Shown: positions 15,831 through 24,323 of the stretch, piece after piece
Layout: every line of letters starts with the position of its first letter
Position numbering within the stretch: the stretch's first letter is position 1
Assembly: GCF_020551945.1 (NCBI RefSeq)
Contig: NZ_JAJBZH010000011.1
Location: forward strand, 1-50,695
DNA from: Cellulosimicrobium marinum
GTDB lineage: Bacteria > Actinomycetota > Actinomycetes > Actinomycetales > Cellulomonadaceae
Length of the DNA: 50,695 nt
Direction of reading: 5' to 3'
The notes under the pieces: generated by a model
Seen by the model: the letters and a program-made list of their open reading frames with translations, nothing else
The model's database searches: none
What the model was told of the DNA's origin: nothing
Position numbers and translations under genes: made by a program

Positions 15831-17485
15831 TGACGACGAAGAAGCAGGCCATCGACCAGCCGGTCCAGCTGACGCTGAGCCGCCGCGAGCAGCGACAGCT
15901 GGCTACCCGCGCAGCCCGCTCGCTCAAGCGCGATCGTTCTCCGCGCCGCGGTCCGCTCAGCCGGTTCCTTGCCGCGGCGGCCGCCGGGCGCGCGGCCGCG
16001 GGGGAGCGCGCAGGGCGTCGCGGGTGGGCCGGCCCCGGGGCCGGGCGTGAGCGGTACATCGAGCCGGCCCCAGAGTGGCAGGGCACCACGGTCCAGGTCT
16101 GCGGCCTGTGGCCGTTCATCGCAGGGTCCGGCAACCCGGTGCGCGGCGTGCCGCTGGGCCCGAACCTCCTGAACGGCTCGACGGTCTGCGCGGACCCGAT
16201 TCACTGGTTCCTGGCGAACCTCGTACTCAACCCGTCGTGCTTCGTGCTCGGCCGGCCGGGGCTGGGCAAGTCCTCGCTCATCCGTCGCATGGTGACGGTC
16301 CTGCAGTCGTGGGGCATCGTCCCGATGGTCCTGTCGGACACCAAGCCCGACTACGTGGACCTGATCCGCGCGCTGGACGGTCAGGTCATCGCGCTCGGGC
16401 CGGGCGTCGGGTCGATCAACCCGCTCGACCTCGGGCCGGTCGTGCGCGAGCTCGAGCAGATTCCCGACGACCAGCAGCGGCGCAAGGCCCTGGAGGAGAT
16501 GCGGGCACGACGCCGCACGACGGTGCTCGGTCTGCTCGACCTGGTCCGCGGGTCGCGTCTTCGCGACTACGAGCAGTCGCTGGTGTCCGAGGGGCTCCGG
16601 ATCCTCGACGAGGAGCACCAAGGCGTGCCGGTCGTCGACGACCTCACGAACTTGGTGCGCGCTCACCACCCTCGCCTCGTGCGGGTGGCGAGCGGGCGCG
16701 GCGACCTCAACCACTATGACGAGCGCGTGCAGGATCTCCTGGACGCGCTGCTCGCGCTGGGGCAGTCGGGACCGTTCGGAGACGTCTTCGCGACCCCGAC
16801 CTCGGAGTACATCCAGCTCGGACGTCCGATGGTCTACGACCTGTCCGGGATCGACGACGCGGACCTCCAGCTGCAGGCCGCTGTCCAGTCCGTGTGCTGG
16901 TCGGTGGGCTCCGCCATGGTCTCGGCGGACAAGCACCTGGCGGCCGCCGGCCTCCGGCCGCAGCGGCACTACTTCCTGGTCATGGACGAGCTGTGGCGGA
17001 TGCTGCGGGCCAGTGACTCGATGGTCTACTTCCTGGACGCCCTGACCCGGCTCAACCGCAACCGGGCCATCGGGCAGGCCATGATCACGCACACCATGAA
17101 CGACCTCAAGCTCGCCAGCGCGCACCTGACCGACATCGCGTGGGGCTTCGTCGAGCGGTCCGCGATGGTGTTCCTCGGCGGGCTCGCCGAGAAGGAGATG
17201 GGCAACCTCGCCGAGGTGTTCGCACTCTCGGCGCGCGAGCGGTCGATGATCACGGACTGGTCGACCGAGGGGAGCGTCAACCCCGAGACCTCGCAGGCTG
17301 CTGCACCTCCCGGGCGCGGGAAGTTCCTGCTCAAGACCGGGAAGAAGGCCGGCGTCCCGTTCATCATGCGCATGGTCGCCGCCGAGCTCGACGTGAACAA
17401 CACCAACCGCGCGTGGGAAGCGGCCATGGAGCGCGCGATGCGCGCTGGGGTCCTGCTCGACGAGGACGAGGAGGTGCGTGTCTGA
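15830..17485 (+). CDS. virB4: VirB4-type conjugation ATPase
   Basis: This 551-aa ATPase drives assembly and transport. Walker A GRPGLGKSS is at 141-149, Walker B with following motif is FLVMDELWRML near 385, and the late motif NRNRAIGQAMITHTMNDL near 415 matches the VirB4/TraC/HerA class. I chose the ATG at 15830, overlapping the SCO6880 stop; an open frame upstream is only the other gene read out of frame. It is shorter than proteobacterial VirB4 because the N-terminal domain is on the preceding protein. It overlaps virD4 by one base. Confidence 0.9.
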   Translation: MTTKKQAIDQPVQLTLSRREQRQLATRAARSLKRDRSPRRGPLSRFLAAAAAGRAAAGERAGRRGWAGPGAGRERYIEPAPEWQGTTVQVCGLWPFIAGSGNPVRGVPLGPNLLNGSTVCADPIHWFLANLVLNPSCFVLGRPGLGKSSLIRRMVTVLQSWGIVPMVLSDTKPDYVDLIRALDGQVIALGPGVGSINPLDLGPVVRELEQIPDDQQRRKALEEMRARRRTTVLGLLDLVRGSRLRDYEQSLVSEGLRILDEEHQGVPVVDDLTNLVRAHHPRLVRVASGRGDLNHYDERVQDLLDALLALGQSGPFGDVFATPTSEYIQLGRPMVYDLSGIDDADLQLQAAVQSVCWSVGSAMVSADKHLAAAGLRPQRHYFLVMDELWRMLRASDSMVYFLDALTRLNRNRAIGQAMITHTMNDLKLASAHLTDIAWGFVERSAMVFLGGLAEKEMGNLAEVFALSARERSMITDWSTEGSVNPETSQAAAPPGRGKFLLKTGKKAGVPFIMRMVAAELDVNNTNRAWEAAMERAMRAGVLLDEDEEVRV

Positions 17486-19236
17486 TGGCACGTCAGCGCA
17501 ACCGCCGCTCCGAACCCGGCGGCAGCGAGACCGGCTACCTGCTCCTGCTCATGGTGCTCGCGGCGCTCGTCGTCGCGGGCGCCGCAGTCTGGGCAGGGGC
17601 GCAGCTGAACCCTGCCGTCGAGCGCGGCTCGAACCCGTTCCTCGTCATCGCACAGGCCGTGACGGGACAAGTGCCGTTCACCACCGCCCAGGGCGTCGTG
17701 ACCTTCGGCGCCCTCGGGCTCTTGGTCGTCGTCGGTGGACTCGTCGGGGTGGCGGCCGTGCGCAACGCGCGGGCTCGGTCGCGGGTGGACGACAAGGCGC
17801 GCTACCTGGCCAGCGGCAGCGACGTCGACGAGCTCACCGAGAAGGCGGTCGCCAAAGGCAGCCGCCGGCTCGGTGCCGACGGGGCTGGCGTCGGCGTCAC
17901 CCTCGGGACACACCTCCCCTCCCGCCGCCGCCTCTATGCCTCGTGGGAGTGGGTGCAGATCTGGCTCATGGGGCCGCGCGCCGGCAAGACCTCGTGCGTG
18001 TGCATCCCGCAGGTTCTGGAGACCCTGGGGCCCGTCGTCACGACGTCGAACAAGCCCGACATCGTCGACGCAACCCGCGGCCCGCGCAGCGAGCTCGGGG
18101 TCACGTGGGTGCACGACGTCCAGGGCATCATCGGCGAACCGGCGTCGTGGTGGTGGAACCCGCTGTCATTCGTCGAGGACCTCGAGACGGCGGAGAAGCT
18201 GGCCGACGTCTTCATCTCCTCGGCGACGTCGGCCGGGGCGAAGCAGGATGCCTACTTCGAGTCGGCGGGCAAGGAGCTCCTGTCGCGACTCTTCCTGGCG
18301 GCCGCACTCGCCGGTCGGCCGATCACCGCAGTCTTCGACTGGGCCAACGATCCCGACGCGACCCGCGGTGACAACCCCGCGACCCTGCTCAAGGAGCATG
18401 GGGAGCGATCCCAGGCCGTGGCGTTGGAGAAGACGCAGAAGCTCACCGAGAAGCAGCGCGACGGCGTCTACGGCACGGTGCGGCCCTGGATCGGTGTGCT
18501 CGGAAACCAGAAGATCGCCGAGTGGGTCACCGACCCGAGCCGACGCCGGCCGCACTTCGACCCGGCATCGTTCCTGGCGTCCTCCGACACCGTCTACCTG
18601 GTCTCCAAGGAGGGTGGCGGGTCAGCGCGCGCGATCACCGCGGCGCTGACCATGGCGATCCTCACGGCCGCAGAGAAGGCGGGATCGCGCTCCCGTGGAG
18701 GCCGGCTCACGCCTCCGCTCACCGCGGTTCTCGACGAGGTCGCCAACGTGTGCCGCTGGCGAGAGCTGCCCGACGTGTACTCCCACTACGGCTCACGCGG
18801 GATCGTCGTGAGCGCGTTCTTCCAGTCCTGGTCCCAGGGTGTCGAAGCCTTCGGGGAGACCGGCATGCAGAAGCTCTGGAGCGCGGCGAACGTTCGCGCC
18901 GTCGGGTCCGGGCTCTCGGAGGACAAGTTCTTGCCCTTCGTCTCCAACCTCGTCGGGGATCACGACGTGCTCAAGCGCTCGACGTCGCAGCACAAGGGCG
19001 GCCGCACGGTCTCGACGTCGGTCCAGCGGCAACGGACCTTCGACGTGTCGGACCTGACCGCCCTCCCGCGCGGTCGGGCCGTCCTCATGGCCTCGGGCAC
19101 CCCGGCCGCGCTGCTGCGTCTCGACCACTTCAGCGCTCGGCCGTACGCCGACAAGGTCAGCGCGAGCTTCGCGCACTACGAGAAGGCTCGCGCCCAGACG
19201 GGCGCGACCGAGCGAGAGAGGACCGGGGTGGCATGA
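17485..19236 (+). CDS. virD4: VirD4/TraG-type coupling protein
   Basis: The 583-aa protein has two N-terminal membrane helices (about 18-38 and 72-93). Walker A GPRAGKTS is at 163-170, SNKPDIVDATRG follows, and LTAVLDEVANVCRW supplies Walker B. FFQSWSQGVEAFGETGMQKLW is a characteristic late motif of TraG-like coupling proteins. It takes the relaxase-DNA complex (relaxase at 37553-39109) to the channel. The ATG overlaps the virB4 stop. The C-terminus overlaps the DUF4913 gene by 4 bases. Confidence 0.9.
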   Translation: MARQRNRRSEPGGSETGYLLLLMVLAALVVAGAAVWAGAQLNPAVERGSNPFLVIAQAVTGQVPFTTAQGVVTFGALGLLVVVGGLVGVAAVRNARARSRVDDKARYLASGSDVDELTEKAVAKGSRRLGADGAGVGVTLGTHLPSRRRLYASWEWVQIWLMGPRAGKTSCVCIPQVLETLGPVVTTSNKPDIVDATRGPRSELGVTWVHDVQGIIGEPASWWWNPLSFVEDLETAEKLADVFISSATSAGAKQDAYFESAGKELLSRLFLAAALAGRPITAVFDWANDPDATRGDNPATLLKEHGERSQAVALEKTQKLTEKQRDGVYGTVRPWIGVLGNQKIAEWVTDPSRRRPHFDPASFLASSDTVYLVSKEGGGSARAITAALTMAILTAAEKAGSRSRGGRLTPPLTAVLDEVANVCRWRELPDVYSHYGSRGIVVSAFFQSWSQGVEAFGETGMQKLWSAANVRAVGSGLSEDKFLPFVSNLVGDHDVLKRSTSQHKGGRTVSTSVQRQRTFDVSDLTALPRGRAVLMASGTPAALLRLDHFSARPYADKVSASFAHYEKARAQTGATERERTGVA

Positions 19237-19640
19237 GCGAGTTCGACGACGAGGTCACGGTGGATCTGGACGACGAGGCCGCGGCGCCGACGACGTTCTA
19301 CCCGAACGTCGCGGAGTGGGTGCAGGAGTGGCTGCTCCCGCACTACAAGCGCAACCCGAAGGCGTTCCGGTGGGACCCGCGCTGGTGGGAGTACACCGAA
19401 GTCGTGGCCCGGCTGGAAGCGCTGTGGCAGTCGTGGGAGTTCTTGCGCAACGAAGGCATGACCGGCATGACCGTGTTCTTCCGGGACTACTTCGGCCCCG
19501 AGATGCGCGAGCTCACGGCCCCGGACGGGCCGTTCTGGCGGGTGAGCGCCGTCGAGGACCGCCAGCTGCCCGAAAGGTGGGCGAGCGAGACCCCGCCGGC
19601 AGGGCTCTTCCGGTCGGCCGACCATCCAGCCGAACAGTGA
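19233..19640 (+). CDS. DUF4913 protein
   Basis: The 135-aa protein is acidic at the N-terminus (SEFDDEVTVDLDDEAAAP). Its core contains WWEYTEVVARLEALWQSWEF, then FFRDYFGPEMRELTAPDGPF, the aromatic pattern of DUF4913. This family often follows coupling-protein genes in actinobacterial conjugative elements; its function is unknown. It starts in an ATGA overlap with virD4. It could act with the coupling protein or relaxosome. Confidence 0.8.
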   Translation: MSEFDDEVTVDLDDEAAAPTTFYPNVAEWVQEWLLPHYKRNPKAFRWDPRWWEYTEVVARLEALWQSWEFLRNEGMTGMTVFFRDYFGPEMRELTAPDGPFWRVSAVEDRQLPERWASETPPAGLFRSADHPAEQ

Positions 19641-19664
19641 CCGAGGAACCGACAGGGGAGAGGG

Positions 19665-20771
19665 ATGACGATGAGCAACGAGGACGAGATCGGTCAGGAA
19701 CTCGACCGCTTCGTGCGGTCCACGCTCATGGCCGTGGGCCAAATTCGGGAGCGCGCGGCGCGGCAGCAGGCCGACCGGTCGATGACCGAGCAGCGCGAGC
19801 TCTCGCGCGTCGCGAGCGAGTCGCGCGAGCAGACGTCGCTGGTCTACGACCGTGTGCGCCGCCCGGACTTCTGGGACCGCGCGACGGCGACACAGGTCGC
19901 CGAGGTCGAGGCGTACACGGCTTCCGTGGCGCCGCATGACGCCCGCGGCCGCGAGGCACACCTGGTCATCGGTGAGCAGCTGGTCGGCCGCTACGGCGTC
20001 GATCTTGACGCCATCCACCGTGCCCACCCGCAAGACCCTGACGCGCGCCGTGCGGCTCTGGACGGAGCCGTGGACCAGGCGCAGGCGCAGAACGTCTACC
20101 GCCAATCCACGACCGGGAAGTTCTGGAAGGAAGAGTCTCGCAACGAGCTCGCGGACGTCGTTACGTACGCCGCGGCTCGGACCGAACGCGACGAGGGCGC
20201 TCGACGCACCCTGGACGAAGCGCAGAAGGGCCTCGAGGGCCGGTTCGGCATCGACCTCACCCGGGTCCGATCCGCCCACCCCGACAGCGAGGCGGACCGA
20301 CGGAACGCCCTGCTGCACGCGATCGACGACGCGGAGGCAGCGCGCCGGCACGACGAAGAAGCCCGCGAAGACCTGCGCGAGGCCGACAACCTCGAGGACC
20401 GGGCAGAGGAGAAACGAGGGCAGGACGACCCCAGGCCCGCGGCCGACGAAGTACGGGCGGAGGACGCTCACGCCGACGCGCGCGAGCACCTGGCCGAGCA
20501 CGACCGGCTGCACGACTCGGCGGAGCACGAGGCAGGGCGCGCCGCGACCCGCTCCCCGCAGGACGCGACGGTGCCGGCGTACGCGCGAACAACAGAACCC
20601 GAACTAGGGCAGGTCCCCGCCGCGGCGGCGGCCGCACGACGCGAGTCGTCCCCGAGCTTCCCCCGCTCCGCGAACGCGACACTGCGCGAGTCCAGCCGCC
20701 GCAACTCACCTCGAGCGCGCACGCGGCGCTCAAGCCAGACGCTCGAGCGGCCCCACGAACTTGCACGCTGA
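19665..20771 (+). CDS. Coiled-coil protein ending the T4SS operon
   Basis: The 368-aa hydrophilic protein is rich in Glu, Arg and Ala. Residues 5-60 and 175-300 look helical or coiled-coil, and the last 70 residues are basic and Ser/Arg-rich. RVRRPDFWDRATATQVAEVE and YRQSTTGKFWKEESRNELAD appear to be two copies of one unit of about 85 residues (each ending GVDLDAIHRAHP or GIDLTRVRSAHP). The start may be 19665 or the ATG two codons later; both lie behind GGGGAGAGGG. It could be a structural or cargo-binding partner of the coupling protein. I do not recognise the family. Confidence 0.65.
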   Translation: MTMSNEDEIGQELDRFVRSTLMAVGQIRERAARQQADRSMTEQRELSRVASESREQTSLVYDRVRRPDFWDRATATQVAEVEAYTASVAPHDARGREAHLVIGEQLVGRYGVDLDAIHRAHPQDPDARRAALDGAVDQAQAQNVYRQSTTGKFWKEESRNELADVVTYAAARTERDEGARRTLDEAQKGLEGRFGIDLTRVRSAHPDSEADRRNALLHAIDDAEAARRHDEEAREDLREADNLEDRAEEKRGQDDPRPAADEVRAEDAHADAREHLAEHDRLHDSAEHEAGRAATRSPQDATVPAYARTTEPELGQVPAAAAAARRESSPSFPRSANATLRESSRRNSPRARTRRSSQTLERPHELAR

Positions 20772-20780
20772 CCCTCCACA

Positions 20781-20817
20781 ACAGAGCCGCCCTCCGCATC
20801 GCGGGGGGCGGCTCTGT
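20781..20817. terminator. Hairpin between convergent T4SS and ABC operons
   Basis: The perfect 12-base arms (20781-20792 and 20806-20817, ACAGAGCCGCCC and its complement) have a 13-base loop. They lie 10 bases after the T4SS operon stop and about 40 bases after the stop of the opposing gene, so they could end transcription from both sides. There is no T tract. Confidence 0.75.
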
Positions 20818-20859
20818 CGTCGAGGGCTATAGGTCCAACGCGGGGGGGACGCTCCGACG

Positions 20860-21561
20860 TTACGCAAAATTGTGCACGACCACTTTTCCCGCATCCATGT
20901 GCACAACGCGATCACATCTCTGAGCGACTCGTTCATCGTGTGTGGCGATAATCAATGACGCACCGCGCGCCCGAGCTCCGAGCATCAGATCAAGGACCTG
21001 CGCCCCAGTGGAGGCATCAAGTGCTGCAGTTGGCTCGTCAGCAAGGACCAGTTTAGGGCCATTTATCAGTGCCCTCGCGATCGCGACGCGTTGCTTTTCG
21101 CCCCCTGACAATGACGACGCGCGGCTGAATGTCGCCCAACCTAAACCGACCGCTTCCAGAGCTGATTGGACCCTTTGAGAGCGTTCTCGCCGTCCACCCT
21201 TGGGCGACGCGTACTCCAGGGGAATGGCTACGTTCTCATGAACACTCACATGTGGGATGATCGCAAAGTCCTGCTGAACGTATCCGAAGAACGCGTTTCT
21301 CAACCGCGCGCGATCCCGTTCCGCAGTCGGCGCAGCCTCACCTCCGATAAGGACGTCCCCAGCCGTCGGAACCGAGACCAAGCCAAGCAGCCTCAAGAGT
21401 GTCGACTTGCCACAGCCCGATGGGCCCATGAGTGCGACGGCTTCGCCTTGGGCGATAGTGATCGAGGCGCCCGACAGCGCGGCAACATGGGCCCTTCCGT
21501 CTGGATACCTCTTCGTGACGGATCGGGCCTCCACCAGACAAGGAGACTCATTTGTCATCAT
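20860..21561 (-). CDS. ABC transporter ATP-binding protein (MacB/LolD type) of the bacteriocin-like operon
   Basis: The 233-aa ATPase has Walker A GPSGCGKST (46-54), Q-loop FGYVQQDF, signature LSGGEKQRVAIARAL, Walker B LVLADEPTAALD and H-loop IIATHDE. It matches ATPases that partner FtsX/MacB-like permeases. There are two consecutive ATGs (21561 and 21558); GGAG lies 5 bases before the first. It overlaps the upstream permease stop. It would energise export of, or immunity to, the secreted peptide encoded at 23698-24084. The base composition is lower in GC than the T4SS genes. Confidence 0.9.
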   Translation of the reverse strand: MMTNESPCLVEARSVTKRYPDGRAHVAALSGASITIAQGEAVALMGPSGCGKSTLLRLLGLVSVPTAGDVLIGGEAAPTAERDRARLRNAFFGYVQQDFAIIPHVSVHENVAIPLEYASPKGGRRERSQRVQSALEAVGLGWATFSRASSLSGGEKQRVAIARALINGPKLVLADEPTAALDASTGAQVLDLMLGARARGASLIIATHDERVAQRCDRVVHMDAGKVVVHNFA

Positions 21562-22643
21562 CGACGCTCCAACTCCATCCTTGCCTGCATCCGCCACACC
21601 AATGCCCAAAGGCCAGCCCCGAGCATCGAGACAGCTAGGACCATCCAGGCGGCACCCGAACTGATTGGTGGACCCAAGAGCGACAGCGCGAGCAGCGGTA
21701 CAGTTGCTGGAACCACGACGGCTGCAAACACAAATCCCCCAATTCTTGACGCGCTGTTCCACACGCTGGCTCCATAGGTGCGCCGAATGATGAAGGTGGC
21801 CAGTTCGTCGCGAACGGTCAGAAATGCGGAGGATATAAATGCAGCAACGACGATACCTAGGAACGCGACTAGGCCGAGCACATACATTCCGGACATGACC
21901 ATCATGGCGGCCAGACGCTGCGGCTGGTCGATCGCGACATTATGCGGGACTAGTTGCAGCCCATTTCGTGCGGCACTTGCAACGAAACTGTCCGCGCTGG
22001 ACGCGTCGCTCGTGAGGATAACCGCCCGAATCAAAGCTTCCTCTAATTCGTAGGGGTCAAGGTGCCCGATAGAATCCGGTGGCAGGTTTAGGACGATTGA
22101 GTCATCCAAAGGCACGGATCCCAAGTTTGCGTCGAAGAACGATGCGCCGGGCGCCAGACGGTCACGCATCTCAATTTGGCTTCCTGCAAACTCGAACTCG
22201 TTGGGAATCGACGACAGGTCGACGCCTCTTCCTGCCGACGCGCAAGGAGCTGGGGCGCACTGATCAACGTCCGGAAGCAATTTGCTGATCATGCTACCGA
22301 AGGTGACGATCACCGGAACGCCATCGAGGAATCCGGGATCGTTCACCTGCACGTTGTGCACGATCGCAGTGTAGGCGTCCTCGGATTCGATCATTTCGGA
22401 CAAGGACTCGACTGTTGCAGGGGCAGGGGCGGTGACGTCATCGCTCGTGTAAAACGGCGTGAAAACAACCGCGCCGCGCGCGCGGAGTTCTGAACCTGCG
22501 CGCAGGGCGGAGAACTGGATCAGTACATCTGCGAGGAGAATAGCCATGACGGCGCAAGCGACAGAAATCATGGCGGAGAGCCCGAGGAGCCGTGGCCATC
22601 GCCGGATTGCCATTCCAATCCCGCCCGCGAAATCATCAGCCAT
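21558..22643 (-). CDS. FtsX/MacB-like permease of the bacteriocin-like operon
   Basis: The 361-aa protein has one N-terminal membrane helix (about 20-42), a long outer domain (about 45-255) with two cysteines in VDQCAPAPCAS, and three C-terminal helices (about 258-283, 300-325, 330-352). This is the FtsX/MacB topology. It lies between a second permease and the ATPase, with a stop/start overlap to the ATPase. Together they could form a heterodimeric mechanotransmission ABC complex. Lactococcin-972-type loci carry such transporter genes, which are thought to give immunity. Confidence 0.75.
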   Translation of the reverse strand: MADDFAGGIGMAIRRWPRLLGLSAMISVACAVMAILLADVLIQFSALRAGSELRARGAVVFTPFYTSDDVTAPAPATVESLSEMIESEDAYTAIVHNVQVNDPGFLDGVPVIVTFGSMISKLLPDVDQCAPAPCASAGRGVDLSSIPNEFEFAGSQIEMRDRLAPGASFFDANLGSVPLDDSIVLNLPPDSIGHLDPYELEEALIRAVILTSDASSADSFVASAARNGLQLVPHNVAIDQPQRLAAMMVMSGMYVLGLVAFLGIVVAAFISSAFLTVRDELATFIIRRTYGASVWNSASRIGGFVFAAVVVPATVPLLALSLLGPPISSGAAWMVLAVSMLGAGLWALVWRMQARMELERR

Positions 22644-22645
22644 GC

Positions 22646-23611
22646 TCAGTCCTCCCTTCCGCGAATCGCTATCGCTCCTGCGCCGAAGCGCAGCACCGCA
22701 CTAAGCAATAGGCCGCCCGCTGCGCCCAGGCCGACTGCTAGGAGGTCATTTTCGGTAATCGGCTCACGGCCAATGCTGACGACGATTCCCAACGTGACGA
22801 CGGAACCAAGCGCGACTCCTATGCACTGCCAAACGATGCCCCTTGCCCACGAGCTAGTCACCAAGCCCAACCTCCTGGCGCCGTGCCGCATGCGAATAGT
22901 GTACTCACGCCGAAGTTGGGCGAAGGTCAGCACCCAGTGCATCCCGGTAGCGATTGCAGCCAGAACCAGAAGAAGCGACGTCGCATTGACCAGTGGGTCC
23001 TCAAGGAGATCACGGACTAGCGGCATTGCGCGCGATTCACGTAGTTCCAGTCCACTTTCCTGAAGCAGAAGCACGGCCTCGCGGAGTAGGTCTGGATCGG
23101 CGGTACTGATGACGTAGTCTCCTGGGGGAGGGTTCGGACCTATGGAGTCGACAACGAACTGAAGGCTGCCGATACCCCCCGGTGGATCGATGACCCCTGC
23201 GATAGCCGCATCGTCTGCGACGAATGGTACCTGTCCCCCGCGCAGCCAGAGATCGGCGGAATATGTTCCCGCAAACAGATACGTGGCCGCGTTGTCGCCG
23301 TCTTGCTCTGGAAGCCAGCCTAGTCGCGAGCCAGGGTCCTCGGCCTGGAGTCCAGGTGGACCATCGCCGACGGACGCCGTGACTAACGTTAGACCTTCTC
23401 TCGCCAAGAACGCACGGAGTTCATTCGGAGAGTGGTCGGCCGTGGCGCGCGCCGTGAGTTCCGGAGATGCGGCAAGCTCTAGGGCCGTCGTCTCTCCTTT
23501 CAAAGCAAAGGTAACGTCCGCATAGTCCGCGAGCTTCCACGTAACGGCCCAAGCCGCAAACGACGCCAAGATGCCAAAGAGTGCAGATACTATGACTAGT
23601 CTGGTGCGCAC
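22646..23611 (-). CDS. Second permease-like membrane protein of the bacteriocin-like operon
   Basis: The 321-aa protein starts at GTG 23611 with a weak ribosome binding site. An N-terminal helix (residues 5-25) is followed by an outer domain of about 180 residues and three helices near the C-terminus (LVNATSLLLVLAAIATGMHW, then IVWQCIGVALGSVVTLGIVV, then LLAVGLGAAGGLLLSAVLRF). It has the same architecture as the following permease, so the two probably form the two halves of one transporter. Two bases separate the genes. The family is not certain (FtsX-like or DUF1430-like). Confidence 0.65.
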   Translation of the reverse strand: MRTRLVIVSALFGILASFAAWAVTWKLADYADVTFALKGETTALELAASPELTARATADHSPNELRAFLAREGLTLVTASVGDGPPGLQAEDPGSRLGWLPEQDGDNAATYLFAGTYSADLWLRGGQVPFVADDAAIAGVIDPPGGIGSLQFVVDSIGPNPPPGDYVISTADPDLLREAVLLLQESGLELRESRAMPLVRDLLEDPLVNATSLLLVLAAIATGMHWVLTFAQLRREYTIRMRHGARRLGLVTSSWARGIVWQCIGVALGSVVTLGIVVSIGREPITENDLLAVGLGAAGGLLLSAVLRFGAGAIAIRGRED

Positions 23612-23644
23612 GTTAGTGTCCCGCCGTTTGTTTCATCAAGCACG

Positions 23645-23685
23645 CCATCGCCTGGTCACACGATACTCGTGTGACCAGGCGATGG
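23645..23685 (-). terminator. Perfect 19-bp hairpin between the peptide gene and transporter genes
   Basis: The arms 23645-23663 and 23667-23685 are perfectly complementary with a 3-base loop TAC. The hairpin lies 12 bases after the stop of the secreted-peptide gene and 34 bases before the first permease start. It may act as a partial terminator or RNA stabiliser, giving more peptide than transporter, as is common in bacteriocin operons. Confidence 0.8.
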
Positions 23686-23697
23686 TTATAGAACGAG

Positions 23698-24084
23698 TCA
23701 GAACCAGAAGAAGCCGTAGTTGAACTTCGTTGTGTACTGGTCCCCCCAGAGTGGCGAGTCCCAGACCGCCGTCGTACGGGAGCGGAAAATCGTCTCGGAA
23801 GGCGATGCAGCGGTCGGAGTGTAGAGACGACCGGTGTCAAGTGCTGGTCCGGCGGCCCGGGTGAACCGGATATACGCCTGCTTTGCATGCCGCCCGGAAT
23901 CGTTGTGAGCGGCTTTGATTCGAATGAGGCCGTTCCAGCGGGTGCCGGCATCGGACTGGAAAGATTTGTAGCAGTTGACCGCGCCGCCATCGCAGTGTCC
24001 GATCGCGGAGGTCGGAGCTGCAAAGACTCCGACTGCGACCGCAATTGAGATGAAGATGGCCAGAACTCGGGCCTTCGGTTTCAT
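23698..24084 (-). CDS. Secreted lactococcin-972-like bacteriocin candidate
   Basis: The 128-aa protein has a clear Sec signal peptide (KPKARVLAIFISIAVAVGVF, cleavage probably after PTSA around residue 27). The mature part of about 101 residues has two cysteines close together (IGHCDGGAVNCYK). Its middle is RWNGLIRIKAAHNDSGRHAK, and it ends KFNYGFFWF. Lactococcin 972 peptides are secreted by Sec, have a WxxG...H...SxxH-like middle and an aromatic end (YYNFW), and are followed by transporter genes, so both sequence and context fit. Overall similarity is loose. It could also be another small secreted toxin. The ATG at 24084 has GGGGGGATCT before it. Confidence 0.55.
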   Translation of the reverse strand: MKPKARVLAIFISIAVAVGVFAAPTSAIGHCDGGAVNCYKSFQSDAGTRWNGLIRIKAAHNDSGRHAKQAYIRFTRAAGPALDTGRLYTPTAASPSETIFRSRTTAVWDSPLWGDQYTTKFNYGFFWF

Positions 24085-24323
24085 AGATCCCCCCGGGTCG
24101 ATGATGGTCTAGTCGGCGACGTTGCCGACAGCGACGATCGAACCACGCCGGTGGTACGGGCGCAAGACTCCCAGACCTCCTCACATGCCGGCATGGCGTA
24201 CCTCTCATCGACGGGGGCGCAGCCGCGTCAGGCGCGGTCTCGCGCTCGTGCTGGCCTCGCGCAGCGTGTAGGTGGCCTCGCGCTGCTGGAATCGCGACTA
24301 GCCGACGCCACCGCGCGAGGTGG
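24085..24323. other. Intergenic region upstream of the peptide gene
   Basis: The region holds the peptide promoter on the minus strand, though no clear -10/-35 is visible to me. A small hairpin GCCACC-N6-GGTGGC (24307-24324) follows the stop of the TIR-like gene. The phrase GTGGCCTCGCGC is partly repeated around 24260-24290. I see no convincing gene here. Confidence 0.4.

Noticed and set aside
11239-20771. Streptomyces TraB-type double-stranded DNA transfer
   Set aside because: There is no FtsK-like TraB. VirB4, VirD4 and a relaxase with MobC show single-strand conjugation.
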